From the NCBI GenBank assembly GCA_902763555.1, contig CACWSI010000005.1:1-50892 (forward strand): a stretch of 50,892 nt of DNA, given 5' to 3'. This DNA is from an uncultured Erysipelotrichaceae bacterium (GTDB lineage Bacteria > Bacillota_I > Bacilli_A > RFN20 > CAG-826). A model generated the notes under the pieces. The model ran no database searches. It was given only the letters and a program-made list of their open reading frames with translations, and was not told the DNA's origin. This document shows, one piece after another, positions 33,088 through 40,935 of the stretch (positions are counted from its first letter, which is position 1; each line of letters starts with the position of its first letter). The position numbers and the translations under genes were made by a program.

Positions 33088-34101
33088 ATGTTAGAACTAA
33101 AAAACGTCACTAAAACATTCAACCTCACTGGTAACAAAGAAGACTTAAGAGTGGCCTTGGACCACGTTAATTTACAAATCGAAAGTGGTGAATTTGTCAC
33201 CATTATCGGTAGCAATGGTTCTGGTAAAAGTACCACGATGAATATCCTCACCGGTGTTCTTAAACCAGATTTAGGGCAAGTCTTATTAAATAATGTTGAT
33301 ATCACTAAGATGGATGAACATGAACGTGCAGCCTATTTCGGTCACGTTTTCCAAGATCCAATGATGGGCACATGCGGCGAAATGTCCGTCATTGAAAACT
33401 TAGAAATCGCCTATCGTCGTGGTAGAAAGCATTCTCCATTCCTATGGGGCTTTAGAAAATCTCATAAAAAAGAATTCATTCGTGAATTAAAAAGATTTGA
33501 TTTAGGTTTAGAAGATAGACTTAATCAAAAAGTTGGTGTTATGAGTGGTGGTCAAAGACAAGCTTTAACTTTGTTAATGGCCACAATGCGTAATAAACCA
33601 ACACATAAGACAGTTAAGAAAGACTACATCACATTCTGTGAAAAAGACCATGAAGTCGCTAGAAAAGAATTTGAAAGTGTCTATAAACCAGCGCTCGCGG
33701 AATATAAAACTAATAAGTCCTCTATTAGAAAAGATAAATCCTTATCCTTTAAAGAAAAACGTGAAGCACTAGCAAAAGCCTATGATGAATTTGATAAAAA
33801 GATTCGTCAATTTGACTTAACAAAACAAATTCTTTTATTAGATGAACATACCGCTGCCCTTGATCCAAAGACAGCGAAAAAGGTTTTGGAATTAACAGAT
33901 AAAATCGTTAAAGAAAACCAAATGACAACATTAATGATTACCCACAACATGAAAGATGCTCTGACATATGGTAATAGATTAATTATGTTCCACACTGGTC
34001 ATATTATTTTTGACGTCAGAGGCGAAGAAAAAGCAAAACTCACCGTTGAAGATTTATTAAAAAAATTCGATGAAGCGGATCAAAAAGCGATAGAAATGTA
34101 A
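33088..34101 (+). CDS. ABC transporter ATPase with insertion between signature and Walker B
   Basis: 337 residues. Walker A is 'GSNGSGKST' (41-49), the Q-loop 'VFQDP' is ~87-91, the signature 'MSGGQRQAL' is 152-160, Walker B 'ILLLDEHTAALDP' is 248-260, and the switch His lies in 'LMITHN'. Normally ~15 residues separate signature and Walker B. Here ~85-90 residues do, because of a ~75-residue highly charged, helical insertion (~169-245, e.g. 'KSLSFKEKREALAKAYDEFD'). The reading frame is continuous and all catalytic motifs are kept, so the protein is probably active and the insertion is a real added element. It energises the operon's importer. The ribosome site is AAGGAGG. Confidence 0.9.
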   Translation: MLELKNVTKTFNLTGNKEDLRVALDHVNLQIESGEFVTIIGSNGSGKSTTMNILTGVLKPDLGQVLLNNVDITKMDEHERAAYFGHVFQDPMMGTCGEMSVIENLEIAYRRGRKHSPFLWGFRKSHKKEFIRELKRFDLGLEDRLNQKVGVMSGGQRQALTLLMATMRNKPTHKTVKKDYITFCEKDHEVARKEFESVYKPALAEYKTNKSSIRKDKSLSFKEKREALAKAYDEFDKKIRQFDLTKQILLLDEHTAALDPKTAKKVLELTDKIVKENQMTTLMITHNMKDALTYGNRLIMFHTGHIIFDVRGEEKAKLTVEDLLKKFDEADQKAIEM

Positions 34102-34140
34102 TATAAACCACGTTACACGTGTATCATTTTTCTCGTAATG

Positions 34141-34168
34141 TAGACATTAAGAATTTTTTTGATACAAT
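34141..34168 (+). promoter_or_regulatory. Promoter of a leaderless degV mRNA
   Basis: TAGACA (34141-34146), 16-bp spacer, TACAAT (34163-34168); the ATG follows nine bases later with no Shine-Dalgarno. Confidence 0.5.
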
Positions 34169-34177
34169 ATAGGCGTT

Positions 34178-35032
34178 ATGAAAATTGCTATATCTGTCGA
34201 ATCTACTGTCGACCTCTCTAAAGAATTAATTAAACAATACAATCTTGAAATGATTCCATTCACTGTCTTATTAGGCGAAACAGCCTATAAAGATGGAGAT
34301 ATCACATCTCAAGACATCTTTGACTTCGTGGCCAAAGAAAAGATCTTACCAAGGACAAGCGCTATTAATGATTTCCAATATCGTGAACACTTCGATAATT
34401 TAAAGGCTAAAGGATATGACGCTATTATCCATATCTCATTAAGTTCTGAAATCTCATCATCATTCTCACATGGGGAATTAGTCGCTACTAAATACGATAA
34501 CGTTTACGTCATTGACTCAAGAAGCTTATCTACTGGTATTGCCTTACTTGCCATCTATGCTTGCAAGTTAAGAGATAAAGGCTATAAACCACAAGAAATT
34601 GTGGAGAAAGTTAAGGCCCGTATCCCTTATGTTCAAGCAAGTTTCGTTATTCAAACTCTTGAATACTTACATAAAGGTGGTAGATGCTCTGGCTTATTAC
34701 GCTTTGGCGCAACTATCTTAAGAATCAAACCACAAATCATTGTTAGTGATGGTAAAATGGCACCTGCTAAAAAGTACATTGGCCGTAAAACTCAAGTTAT
34801 CAATGGCTATTGTAAAGACACCTTAGAACAATTCGCTAATCCTGACTTATCAGTGGCGTTTGTGACTCATACACAAGCCACACCTGAAATGGTCGCTGTA
34901 GCGATTGACGCTCTTAAGGAACGTGGATTCAAAACAATCTATGAAACAACTGCTGGTGCAACAATCACTAGCCACTGTGGTCCACAAACACTAGGTATCC
35001 TCTTCATTAATGATGGAGGAACCGAAGACTAA
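34178..35032 (+). CDS. DegV family fatty-acid-binding protein
   Basis: A 284-residue DegV protein, full length. The N-terminal domain begins 'KIAISVESTVDLSKELIKQYNLEMIPFTV' and has 'DGDITSQDIFDFV'. The lipid-pocket segments 'HISLSSEISSSFSHG', 'VIDSRSLSTGIALL' and 'LEYLHKGGRCSG', and the closing 'HCGPQTLGILFIND', are clear. Family members (FakB) deliver exogenous fatty acids to the FakA kinase for phospholipid synthesis; whether this one is a FakB is inferred. No fakA is nearby. The mRNA looks leaderless. Confidence 0.92.
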   Translation: MKIAISVESTVDLSKELIKQYNLEMIPFTVLLGETAYKDGDITSQDIFDFVAKEKILPRTSAINDFQYREHFDNLKAKGYDAIIHISLSSEISSSFSHGELVATKYDNVYVIDSRSLSTGIALLAIYACKLRDKGYKPQEIVEKVKARIPYVQASFVIQTLEYLHKGGRCSGLLRFGATILRIKPQIIVSDGKMAPAKKYIGRKTQVINGYCKDTLEQFANPDLSVAFVTHTQATPEMVAVAIDALKERGFKTIYETTAGATITSHCGPQTLGILFINDGGTED

Positions 35033-35033
35033 G

Positions 35034-35066
35034 AAAAAACTGGTTCAAACCAGTTTTTCTTTTTAC
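35034..35066. terminator. Bidirectional terminator between degV and the XRE gene
   Basis: AAAAACTGGTT (35035-35045) pairs perfectly with AACCAGTTTTT (35048-35058). T-runs lie on both strands, and it serves convergent genes. Confidence 0.85.
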
Positions 35067-35683
35067 CTTTTTCTGTTTCTTCTAAATAGATACCAAATAA
35101 TTTCTAATACTTCTAATGGGATAGCGACTACGAACAATAATGGAAGTGGCAAGTTCATGACCACGAAGAATGTTAAGAAGAGAGATAACGCAGCAGTCCA
35201 GATAATAATGGAAGTAGCGATCATTCTTAAGAATCTATTGTGATAGATGAATTCCCAAACGAGAAGAATAATACCAGTTGTTAATGTGCCGTATATAAAT
35301 GTTAACCAAGGTTCAAATGGTGCATTTGGAGCAAATCTACTTAACAAAGTATTTAATAAGAAGAATGTAAGAACAGTCACTAACCAGTTAATACCAATTG
35401 ATAATAACTTTAAGTATGTTTGTTTTCTTTTCTTATTTTGACTAACCTTAACGGCTTTATGTTCACTTTGATAGAAGTCATCAACAGTGATGCCATAGAA
35501 ATCCGCGAGTGATTTCAAAACAAAAATATCAGGGAAGCCTTCACCTCTTTCCCATTTGGAGACAGACTTATCGGAATAATTAAATTTATCCGCGAGCTCT
35601 AATTGGGTGAGACCGCTAGCCTTACGATAGTAAGCGAGGTTTTTCGCTAATAGTTCTTGTTGGTTAGTAATGTCGTTTTCCAT
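35063..35683 (-). CDS. XRE-family regulator with C-terminal membrane domain
   Basis: 206 residues. The N-terminal Cro/CI-type HTH (~10-68) reads 'LAYYRKASGLTQLELADKFNYSDKSVSKWERGEGFPDIFVLKSLADFYGITVDDF'. A basic linker (KKRKQ) leads to about four membrane helices (~85-200). A soluble HTH tethered to a membrane domain suggests it senses a membrane signal. TTGCCT-17-TAAAAT lies upstream with the -10 twelve bases before the ATG, so the leader is only a few bases. TTTGTC/GGCAAA half-sites overlap that promoter and could be autoregulatory. Confidence 0.88.
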   Translation of the reverse strand: MENDITNQQELLAKNLAYYRKASGLTQLELADKFNYSDKSVSKWERGEGFPDIFVLKSLADFYGITVDDFYQSEHKAVKVSQNKKRKQTYLKLLSIGINWLVTVLTFFLLNTLLSRFAPNAPFEPWLTFIYGTLTTGIILLVWEFIYHNRFLRMIATSIIIWTAALSLFLTFFVVMNLPLPLLFVVAIPLEVLEIIWYLFRRNRKR

Positions 35684-35750
35684 AAACCGTTAATGATTTT
35701 ATTAAATATTTGTCTAAAAGGCAAATAATAGGGGCAAAAGTCTTTTCAAA

Positions 35751-36914
35751 TTACTCTTTTTGTTTCAAGAATTGCTTGAGGAAAAGAATAGTTCTGCGGT
35801 TAATAACTGACATTGAATAAAGTTTATTAACATCAGCGTTAGCTTTCTTGATCATATCCGCTCTATTTTCTTTATTCAAAGAAAGACCGGCTTTAAGACC
35901 TTTTAATAAGTCATAGATTTCACAATCCTCAACCCATATAGCATCATCTTTAAATGACTTCATAAATTGACGATTTCTAACAGAAACCACAATAGAATTG
36001 CTATTGAAGTAATCCACTAAGTTAGCGGGAACATAATATCTATCAAAGTCTTCAGTAAATGGTAGTGGATTAACATTTAATAAAGAGTGGCTCGCTAAAG
36101 AGATAACTTCATCACTTGGAATATTTCCAAGATTGATAACATTTTGATTGTTGTGAATGACTTTAATAAGTGTTTCGTTATCTGGATAATAGCCAGAAAT
36201 AATTAATTTAAGTTTTGGATTATCTAATTCTCTAAAAGCAAGAATGAGTTGGACAATACCATGGTTTGGTTCTAACGAACCATTAAAGAATATATAATCA
36301 CCATATTCGTTTTCTTTATTTATAACGACGTTATCGTCTAAGACACCTTCAAATGATAAATTAGCTCTGTTATAGGTGTTATATAGAGTATTTAAACCTT
36401 GAGTTAAGGTAATATAGCCAGATAAGTTTTCCGCAAGACTTAGTATCGAAGTAGCGTAGCTCTTACCAGTATTGTGAATACTACTTGGAGTATTATTACA
36501 AACACCAATAATTGGAAGATTATACTTTTTAGCGAACTTCGTAGAATTTCTTAAGACGTTTGGATTAAGTGTATCAGTAATGATAATGCAGTCCTTAAGA
36601 TTCATCTTACTTAAGATTTTATTGCACTGTTTCGTGACTGTTGAATAACGTAAAAGTTTATTTCTTTTTATTTCCAAATAGTGCCAAGTAATTTTGCCTT
36701 CTTGTTTTGTTTCGGCATCTAGTTTCTTAAGCTTGCAATATCTTCTAGAAAAAGGACGCATTGAGAAGACTTCCACTTCGTGGGTCAACGCTAAGGAACG
36801 GATAAAACGATTATGAAGATTTTGAATGGACGCATTTAAAGAAGAGTCCCACATCTTAGAGAAGGATACATAGTCTTCTTTTTTACATGCTGTTGTGAAA
36901 TAGATAATTCTCAT
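35751..36914 (-). CDS. GT4-like glycosyltransferase
   Basis: 387 residues in a GT-B-like layout. The N-terminal Rossmann half (~1-190) includes 'MRIIYFTTACK', 'DCIIITDTLNPNV' and 'PIIGVCNNTPSS'. The C-terminal half has 'DYIFFNGSLEPNHGIVQLILAFREL', 'LKLIISGYYPDNETL', 'NVINLGNIPSDEVISLASHSLLNVNPLP' and 'YYVPANLVDYFNSNSIVV', the usual nucleotide-sugar site of family GT4. It probably glycosylates a cell-surface polymer or lipid; donor and acceptor are unknown. It stands alone, divergent from ung. Its promoter is followed by a tight inverted repeat at the predicted transcript start. Confidence 0.8.
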   Translation of the reverse strand: MRIIYFTTACKKEDYVSFSKMWDSSLNASIQNLHNRFIRSLALTHEVEVFSMRPFSRRYCKLKKLDAETKQEGKITWHYLEIKRNKLLRYSTVTKQCNKILSKMNLKDCIIITDTLNPNVLRNSTKFAKKYNLPIIGVCNNTPSSIHNTGKSYATSILSLAENLSGYITLTQGLNTLYNTYNRANLSFEGVLDDNVVINKENEYGDYIFFNGSLEPNHGIVQLILAFRELDNPKLKLIISGYYPDNETLIKVIHNNQNVINLGNIPSDEVISLASHSLLNVNPLPFTEDFDRYYVPANLVDYFNSNSIVVSVRNRQFMKSFKDDAIWVEDCEIYDLLKGLKAGLSLNKENRADMIKKANADVNKLYSMSVINRRTILFLKQFLKQKE

Positions 36915-36925
36915 ATATCGTTATC

Positions 36926-36957
36926 TGTTTGGCACCGCCAAACACGCCTACATTATA
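36926..36957 (-). promoter_or_regulatory. Promoter plus operator-like hairpin of the glycosyltransferase gene
   Basis: Minus-strand TATAAT (36957-36952) predicts a start near 36945. TGTTTGGC-ACC-GCCAAACA (36926-36944), an 8-bp inverted repeat, begins exactly there. It is either an operator or a 5'-end mRNA hairpin. Confidence 0.5.
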
Positions 36958-36989
36958 GTGTTTTATCTTCCAAAAAGATATAGGAATGA

Positions 36990-36995
36990 TAAAAT
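36990..36995 (+). promoter_or_regulatory. -10 box of leaderless ung
   Basis: TG-A-TAAAAT (TAAAAT 36990-36995) lies six bases before the ATG at 37002. There is no Shine-Dalgarno. Confidence 0.45.
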
Positions 36996-37001
36996 TGAAG
37001 C

Positions 37002-37676
37002 ATGGAAAAAGCACCTAAAACATGGAATGAGTTTTTTAAAAAACTCCAAAACGAAGAATTCTGTTTAAAGCTCAATGACTTTCTTAATAAAGAATATCGT
37101 GATTATACTTGCTACCCTCCAAGGGAGTTATTATTTAATGCTTTTAGATTAACTCCATTAGATAAAGTCAAAGTCGTAATAGTGGGTCAAGATCCATATC
37201 ATGAACCAGGTCAAGCGATGGGTTTATCCTTTTCTGTGCCTAAAGGAATTAAGGTTCCTCCATCATTAGTGAACATCTATAAAGAGATTGCTCAAGAGTA
37301 TAACGCTAAGATGGATTTCTCATCTGGTGACTTAACCTATTTAGCAAAGCAAGGCGTACTTCTTTTAAACTCTATTCTATCCGTTAGAGCGCATCAAGCG
37401 ATGAGCCATAATACGGAAGAATATAAGATGTTTTTAGCCAGAGTTTTAGAAGTCCTAGATAAACAAACCACCCCAATAGTTTTCTTATTATGGGGTGGTC
37501 CTGCGAGAAAATTAAAGGGCTATTTGCATAACCCTTCACACTTGATATTAGAATGCATCCATCCATCGCCTCTTGCGGCAAATCATGGGGGATGGTTCGG
37601 AAATAATCACTTCACCGAGGCAAATAGGTATCTTAGGGAGCACGGCCTCAGCGAAATAAATTGGTTAAATAATTGA
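37002..37676 (+). CDS. ung: Uracil-DNA glycosylase
   Basis: A 224-residue family 1 UDG. The catalytic water-activating Asp64 lies in 'VIVGQDPYHEPGQAMGLSFSVP', with 'PPSLVNIYKEI' downstream, 'LLWGGPARKLK', and the minor-groove loop 'HPSPLAANHGGWFGNNHF'. It excises uracil from DNA to start base-excision repair. The last 12 bases overlap the convergent thiT gene, so neither has a dedicated terminator there. No Shine-Dalgarno; a -10 box lies six bases before the start. Confidence 0.96.
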   Translation: MEKAPKTWNEFFKKLQNEEFCLKLNDFLNKEYRDYTCYPPRELLFNAFRLTPLDKVKVVIVGQDPYHEPGQAMGLSFSVPKGIKVPPSLVNIYKEIAQEYNAKMDFSSGDLTYLAKQGVLLLNSILSVRAHQAMSHNTEEYKMFLARVLEVLDKQTTPIVFLLWGGPARKLKGYLHNPSHLILECIHPSPLAANHGGWFGNNHFTEANRYLREHGLSEINWLNN

Positions 37677-38711
37677 TTCGTTATTTTTCTTTCTTTTAAT
37701 AATAGCAAGAATTAATAACACAATTGATGTAAGCATTACTACTCCACCAATAGCAAACCAGATCCAATAAAGAGTTGGATCTTTTCCTTTTCTAATAACT
37801 TTCATTAACCTATAAAGGCCAAAGACAAATGTAGATGTTGTAATCGCGCTTAAAGCCCCAGTATAAGTGACAAAAGAGAAATCATTTTTGAAAGTTTTGA
37901 TCAATGAAATAACACCTAAGACAACTAAGAATGCACCCATGACAAAGAGAATCATACTGTCTGGGTCAAAGTCATATTCAAAGCTGCCACCATAGTCTTC
38001 CAAGTAGAAACTCTTAATGTATCTAACAAGGAAAAAGATAAAGAAGAATAAACCAGTGGACACTGTTAAGAATGAAACAATCATTGGACCAGTGGTGTTG
38101 GTTTCTTTTTCAGAATCAATAAATGTACTTCTAGTAGCAAGAATCTTAGGGGCAAATAATTGAATAATGATTAATAAAGCCGCAGTTAAGATGATGGATG
38201 GACCAATAAATGCAATGTTATAAACAAATGAATATAACCAAGGTTGCATTTCATTTAATCCCCAGGCAAAGTCTGCTTGGTTAGCCCAGAAGAAGATGCC
38301 TGCTAAATAGTGAGATAAGAATTTCATTAAACCGCCAATTACTGTGCCAAGTATAAGCACGGCTATTTTCTTATCTATACTTTTGGCTCTATCGTAAAGT
38401 GGCTTTGTTAAAGCCGCAAGTGCTACAAAAGCGTAAGGAAAGATGTAGTCCAAGAATAATTGGAATACGTTAACAATGTAGGCGTTTGATGCAATATCAA
38501 GTAAGCCCATGATTAAGCCGGTGACTAAGGCTGGAATTAAACCACGACGATAAGCAATAATTAAAACCGCAATCATCGCAAAGCCAATGGAGCCACCGTT
38601 TGGAAAGACACCTTTAAAGATGATGCCTTGTAATTCGTCAAAGACGAATCCTAACGCGGCAAAAATACCAACTTCAGAAATGGTACGTACCGCAGTTGTG
38701 GTGTTTTTCAT
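37665..38711 (-). CDS. thiT: ThiT-type thiamine ECF transporter S component with C-terminal extension
   Basis: 348 residues from ATG 38711 (AGGAGG nine bases upstream; the GTG at 38717 is only three bases from it). Residues ~10-195 match ThiT: 'SEVGIFAALGFVFDELQG', 'FPNGGSIGFAMIAV', 'DYIFPYAF', 'SHYLAGIFFWA' and 'YSFVYN'. These carry the aromatic/His/Glu thiamine pocket. ThiT works with the EcfAA'T energy module. Usual ThiT is ~180-200 residues; here ~150 more residues with about four extra helices follow, of unknown role. A TPP riboswitch directly upstream confirms the thiamine link. Confidence 0.92.
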   Translation of the reverse strand: MKNTTTAVRTISEVGIFAALGFVFDELQGIIFKGVFPNGGSIGFAMIAVLIIAYRRGLIPALVTGLIMGLLDIASNAYIVNVFQLFLDYIFPYAFVALAALTKPLYDRAKSIDKKIAVLILGTVIGGLMKFLSHYLAGIFFWANQADFAWGLNEMQPWLYSFVYNIAFIGPSIILTAALLIIIQLFAPKILATRSTFIDSEKETNTTGPMIVSFLTVSTGLFFFIFFLVRYIKSFYLEDYGGSFEYDFDPDSMILFVMGAFLVVLGVISLIKTFKNDFSFVTYTGALSAITTSTFVFGLYRLMKVIRKGKDPTLYWIWFAIGGVVMLTSIVLLILAIIKRKKNNESII

Positions 38712-38730
38712 AAACACACTCCTCCTAAAT

Positions 38731-38756
38731 AAAAACCCTCAAACTAGTCGAGGGGG
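38731..38756 (-). terminator. TPP-riboswitch terminator
   Basis: On the minus strand, CCCTC (38754-38750) pairs with GAGGG (38740-38736), then TTTTTATTT. The 3' strand of the aptamer (GGAGGGAAC) can pair with GTTTCCCCCTC, giving the competing antiterminator. Confidence 0.8.
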
Positions 38757-38775
38757 AAACGTTTCAAATAAAAAA

Positions 38776-38858
38776 GTTCCCTCCGCTAGAATTACCTAGA
38801 TCAGGTACGGTCGATCCCAAGAAGGATCCTCTCAGCCGAATTTCGTTCAGCTCCCACC
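38776..38858 (-). promoter_or_regulatory. TPP riboswitch (THI element)
   Basis: The minus strand has GGTGGGAGCT, the invariant 'GGCTGAGAGGA', then 'ACCTGATCTAGGTAATTCTAGCG' split over the pyrophosphate-binding half, and 'GAGGGAAC' closing P1. This is the thiamine-pyrophosphate aptamer consensus. With the terminator at 38731-38756 it should stop thiT transcription when TPP is abundant. Upstream TTGCAA (38890-38885) and TATTAT (38868-38863), 16 bp apart, form its promoter. Confidence 0.95.
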
Positions 38859-38923
38859 AAAAATAATAAACTTTTGTTTAACTATTGCAAATGATTTTTC
38901 TATTCTTCCATATATAAAGCAGT

Positions 38924-38951
38924 AACAATTTTATTGTTGTTATGTTATAGT
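38924..38951 (+). promoter_or_regulatory. Promoter region of the t6A operon
   Basis: Extended -10 TG-T-TATAGT (38943-38951) is preceded by an AACAAT-TTT-ATTGTT inverted repeat (38924-38938). GGAGG lies before the ATG at 38975. Confidence 0.45.
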
Positions 38952-38974
38952 TATATCAGTTTTGGAGGTACACC

Positions 38975-39955
38975 ATGGAAAACGAAGATATCAAGACTAT
39001 TGATGAACAACAAGAAGAGCCAAAAATCGAAGAACCAAAACTCGATGAAGAAGCTCAAAAAGAAGATAAGCCATACAATGTGGCGATTGAAGAAGTTAGA
39101 AAAGAACTCTTCACATCTTATTCAAGAACAAGAAAAATTAGTAACATCATCATGTTCGTTGTTTTAGCGGCGATCGTGGGCATTATGTTCTTAATCATGA
39201 ATAACAACCCAGTCCTTAAATATATTGGCTTTGGTTGTGGTGGCGCTTTAATCGTCGGCATGATTGTTTATTATCTTTTAACAAGAAAGAAATTCCCAAA
39301 CAAAACAAAAGATTATATCTCTTTCTTCGCTAATAAAATAAGAGAAAGAATGTTTGGCGCTAAACCATATGAAAATGTTACTTTTGATGAATCCGAAAAA
39401 TTCGCTTTAGCGGATTTCGTCGGTGATGGTGTTTATAAAGAAGCCTCAGGCATCAATTCAAGAAACATCATCAGAGGCGAATATAAAGGCCATCACTTCA
39501 CCTACGGTGAATTGGCTTTATTAAGACCATCTACAAGAAAGCAACAAGTTCCACCTTTATTCGTTGGTAAATACGTTACCCTTCCAAATGACTTAGAATT
39601 TGAAGGTCGTTTTGTCATCGTCATGCAAAATGAAAAACAACCATATGACTTACCAAACGATATCGATGACTTAAAAGTCTTAGAAGAAAAAGATGGCATC
39701 ATTGTTTATGGTCCAGAAGGTGCGGATATTCGCAAAGTCCTGAAGGGCACATTCTTAAGTGATCTTCGTAAGATTAAAATCGAAGGTCGCTTGTTCAACG
39801 TTAACGTTGTTGTTTGGGGCGGTCATTCCGCAGCTTACTTAAGTTATGATGACGCCATTATGGCGGTTCCATTCGATAAACCATTTGATACTGCTGGTTT
39901 TGAACAATCCTTTAAGGATGTTGACGCCATCATTAAATTATTAGCAGGAGAATAA
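38975..39955 (+). CDS. Membrane protein of the t6A operon, possibly DUF3137-like
   Basis: 326 residues: a very acidic N-terminus (~1-35), two membrane helices (~52-72 and 78-100), then a ~220-residue cytoplasmic domain. 'FALADFVGDGVYKEASGINSRNIIRGEYKGHHFTYGELAL' and the later 'FEGRFVIVMQNEKQ' recall DUF3137 proteins; this match is tentative. It is the first gene of the operon, ending one base before ntdP. A GGAGG ribosome site and an extended -10 box precede it. The function is unknown. Confidence 0.65.
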   Translation: MENEDIKTIDEQQEEPKIEEPKLDEEAQKEDKPYNVAIEEVRKELFTSYSRTRKISNIIMFVVLAAIVGIMFLIMNNNPVLKYIGFGCGGALIVGMIVYYLLTRKKFPNKTKDYISFFANKIRERMFGAKPYENVTFDESEKFALADFVGDGVYKEASGINSRNIIRGEYKGHHFTYGELALLRPSTRKQQVPPLFVGKYVTLPNDLEFEGRFVIVMQNEKQPYDLPNDIDDLKVLEEKDGIIVYGPEGADIRKVLKGTFLSDLRKIKIEGRLFNVNVVVWGGHSAAYLSYDDAIMAVPFDKPFDTAGFEQSFKDVDAIIKLLAGE

Positions 39956-39956
39956 A

Positions 39957-40487
39957 ATGTCTTCCGTCGGACGTTGGTATAGTATCCGTTGCTATAAACA
40001 TAACGGTGCCTTACATCGCGTTTGGGATCGTGGTTTAGTCTTGGAAAATACCGAAGACTATTTAGTTATTGCCACGAAGAAAGCTAAAGTTATCGAGGCT
40101 AATGGCCGTTGCTGGTTTACTAAAGAACCAGCGGTTACCATTTTTTCGAAGAAAGAATGGTGGAATGTCATTTGTATGCTTAAAAAAGATGGTGTTTGCT
40201 ATTACTGTAACATCGCTTCTCCAAGCATCATAGATAAAGACGCAATCAAATACATTGATTACGACTTAGACGCTAAGTTATTCCACGACAATGAAATAAG
40301 AGTTTTAGATGAAAAAGAATATCTCCATCATAAAAACACTTATCAATATAGCGATGAACTCGATGCAGTTCTAAAGAACCAAACAAAAATTATCGTTGAA
40401 AGAATGAGAAATCGTGAATTCCCATTTGATGACGATTTAATTAACCGTTACTTCAATCAGTATCTAGAAAGTACGAAGAAGGAATAA
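39957..40487 (+). CDS. ntdP: DUF402 nucleoside tri-/diphosphatase (Ntdp family)
   Basis: The 176-residue length is standard for the family. The DUF402 beta barrel reads 'RWYSIRCYKHNGALHRVWDRGLVLENTEDYLVIA', then 'GRCWFTKEPAVTIFSKKEWWNVICML', 'YYCNIASPSIID' and 'KYIDYDLDAKLFHDNEIRVLDEKEY', with metal-binding Asp/Glu. Firmicutes Ntdp enzymes hydrolyse nucleoside tri- and diphosphates in a Mn/Co-dependent way. It is packed against its neighbours (one base to each side), typical of an operon. Confidence 0.9.
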   Translation: MSSVGRWYSIRCYKHNGALHRVWDRGLVLENTEDYLVIATKKAKVIEANGRCWFTKEPAVTIFSKKEWWNVICMLKKDGVCYYCNIASPSIIDKDAIKYIDYDLDAKLFHDNEIRVLDEKEYLHHKNTYQYSDELDAVLKNQTKIIVERMRNREFPFDDDLINRYFNQYLESTKKE

Positions 40488-40488
40488 A

Positions 40489-40935
40489 ATGGAACATCAA
40501 TTAATCACTTATAGTGCCGAAGAGACAATGAATCTTGGGCAGAAATTTGTTGCCCTTGCAAAACCTGGTTCAACATTCTGTTTAACCGGTGATTTAGGCG
40601 CGGGTAAAACAACCTTAGTGAGAGGTATTGCGAGAGCCTTAAATATTAAAAATGTTGTTCAGTCTCCAACATTTAATATTATGAAAGTCTACTTTGATGG
40701 AGATCGTCCTTTAATCCATATCGATGCCTATCGCCTCGCGGATGTTAACACTGATATCGGCTTAGATGAATACATTGGTTATGAAACAGGTATCACCGTC
40801 ATTGAGTGGCCTGAATTCATTAAGGATTTGATTCCAGAAAATGCCATCGAAGTAAACATTAGACACGCTGAAGGCGATACAAGAAACATCACCATTAAGA
40901 GTGATGATAAAGACTTTATGGAGGGACTTAAATAA
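40489..40935 (+). CDS. tsaE: tRNA t6A biosynthesis ATPase TsaE
   Basis: 148 residues. The P-loop is 'GDLGAGKTTLVRGIARAL' (~35-52), then 'VQSPTFNIMKVY' and 'LIHIDAYRLAD', and 'VIEWPE'. This is the classic TsaE pattern. TsaE hydrolyses ATP to cycle the TsaBDE complex that installs threonylcarbamoyl on A37 of ANN-reading tRNAs. The last base of the stop is shared with the tsaB start, so translation is coupled. Confidence 0.94.
   Translation: MEHQLITYSAEETMNLGQKFVALAKPGSTFCLTGDLGAGKTTLVRGIARALNIKNVVQSPTFNIMKVYFDGDRPLIHIDAYRLADVNTDIGLDEYIGYETGITVIEWPEFIKDLIPENAIEVNIRHAEGDTRNITIKSDDKDFMEGLK

Noticed and set aside
34105-34135. Terminator after the ABC operon
   Set aside because: CACGT-TAC-ACGTG is only a 5-bp stem, separated from the T-run by several bases; too weak to call.
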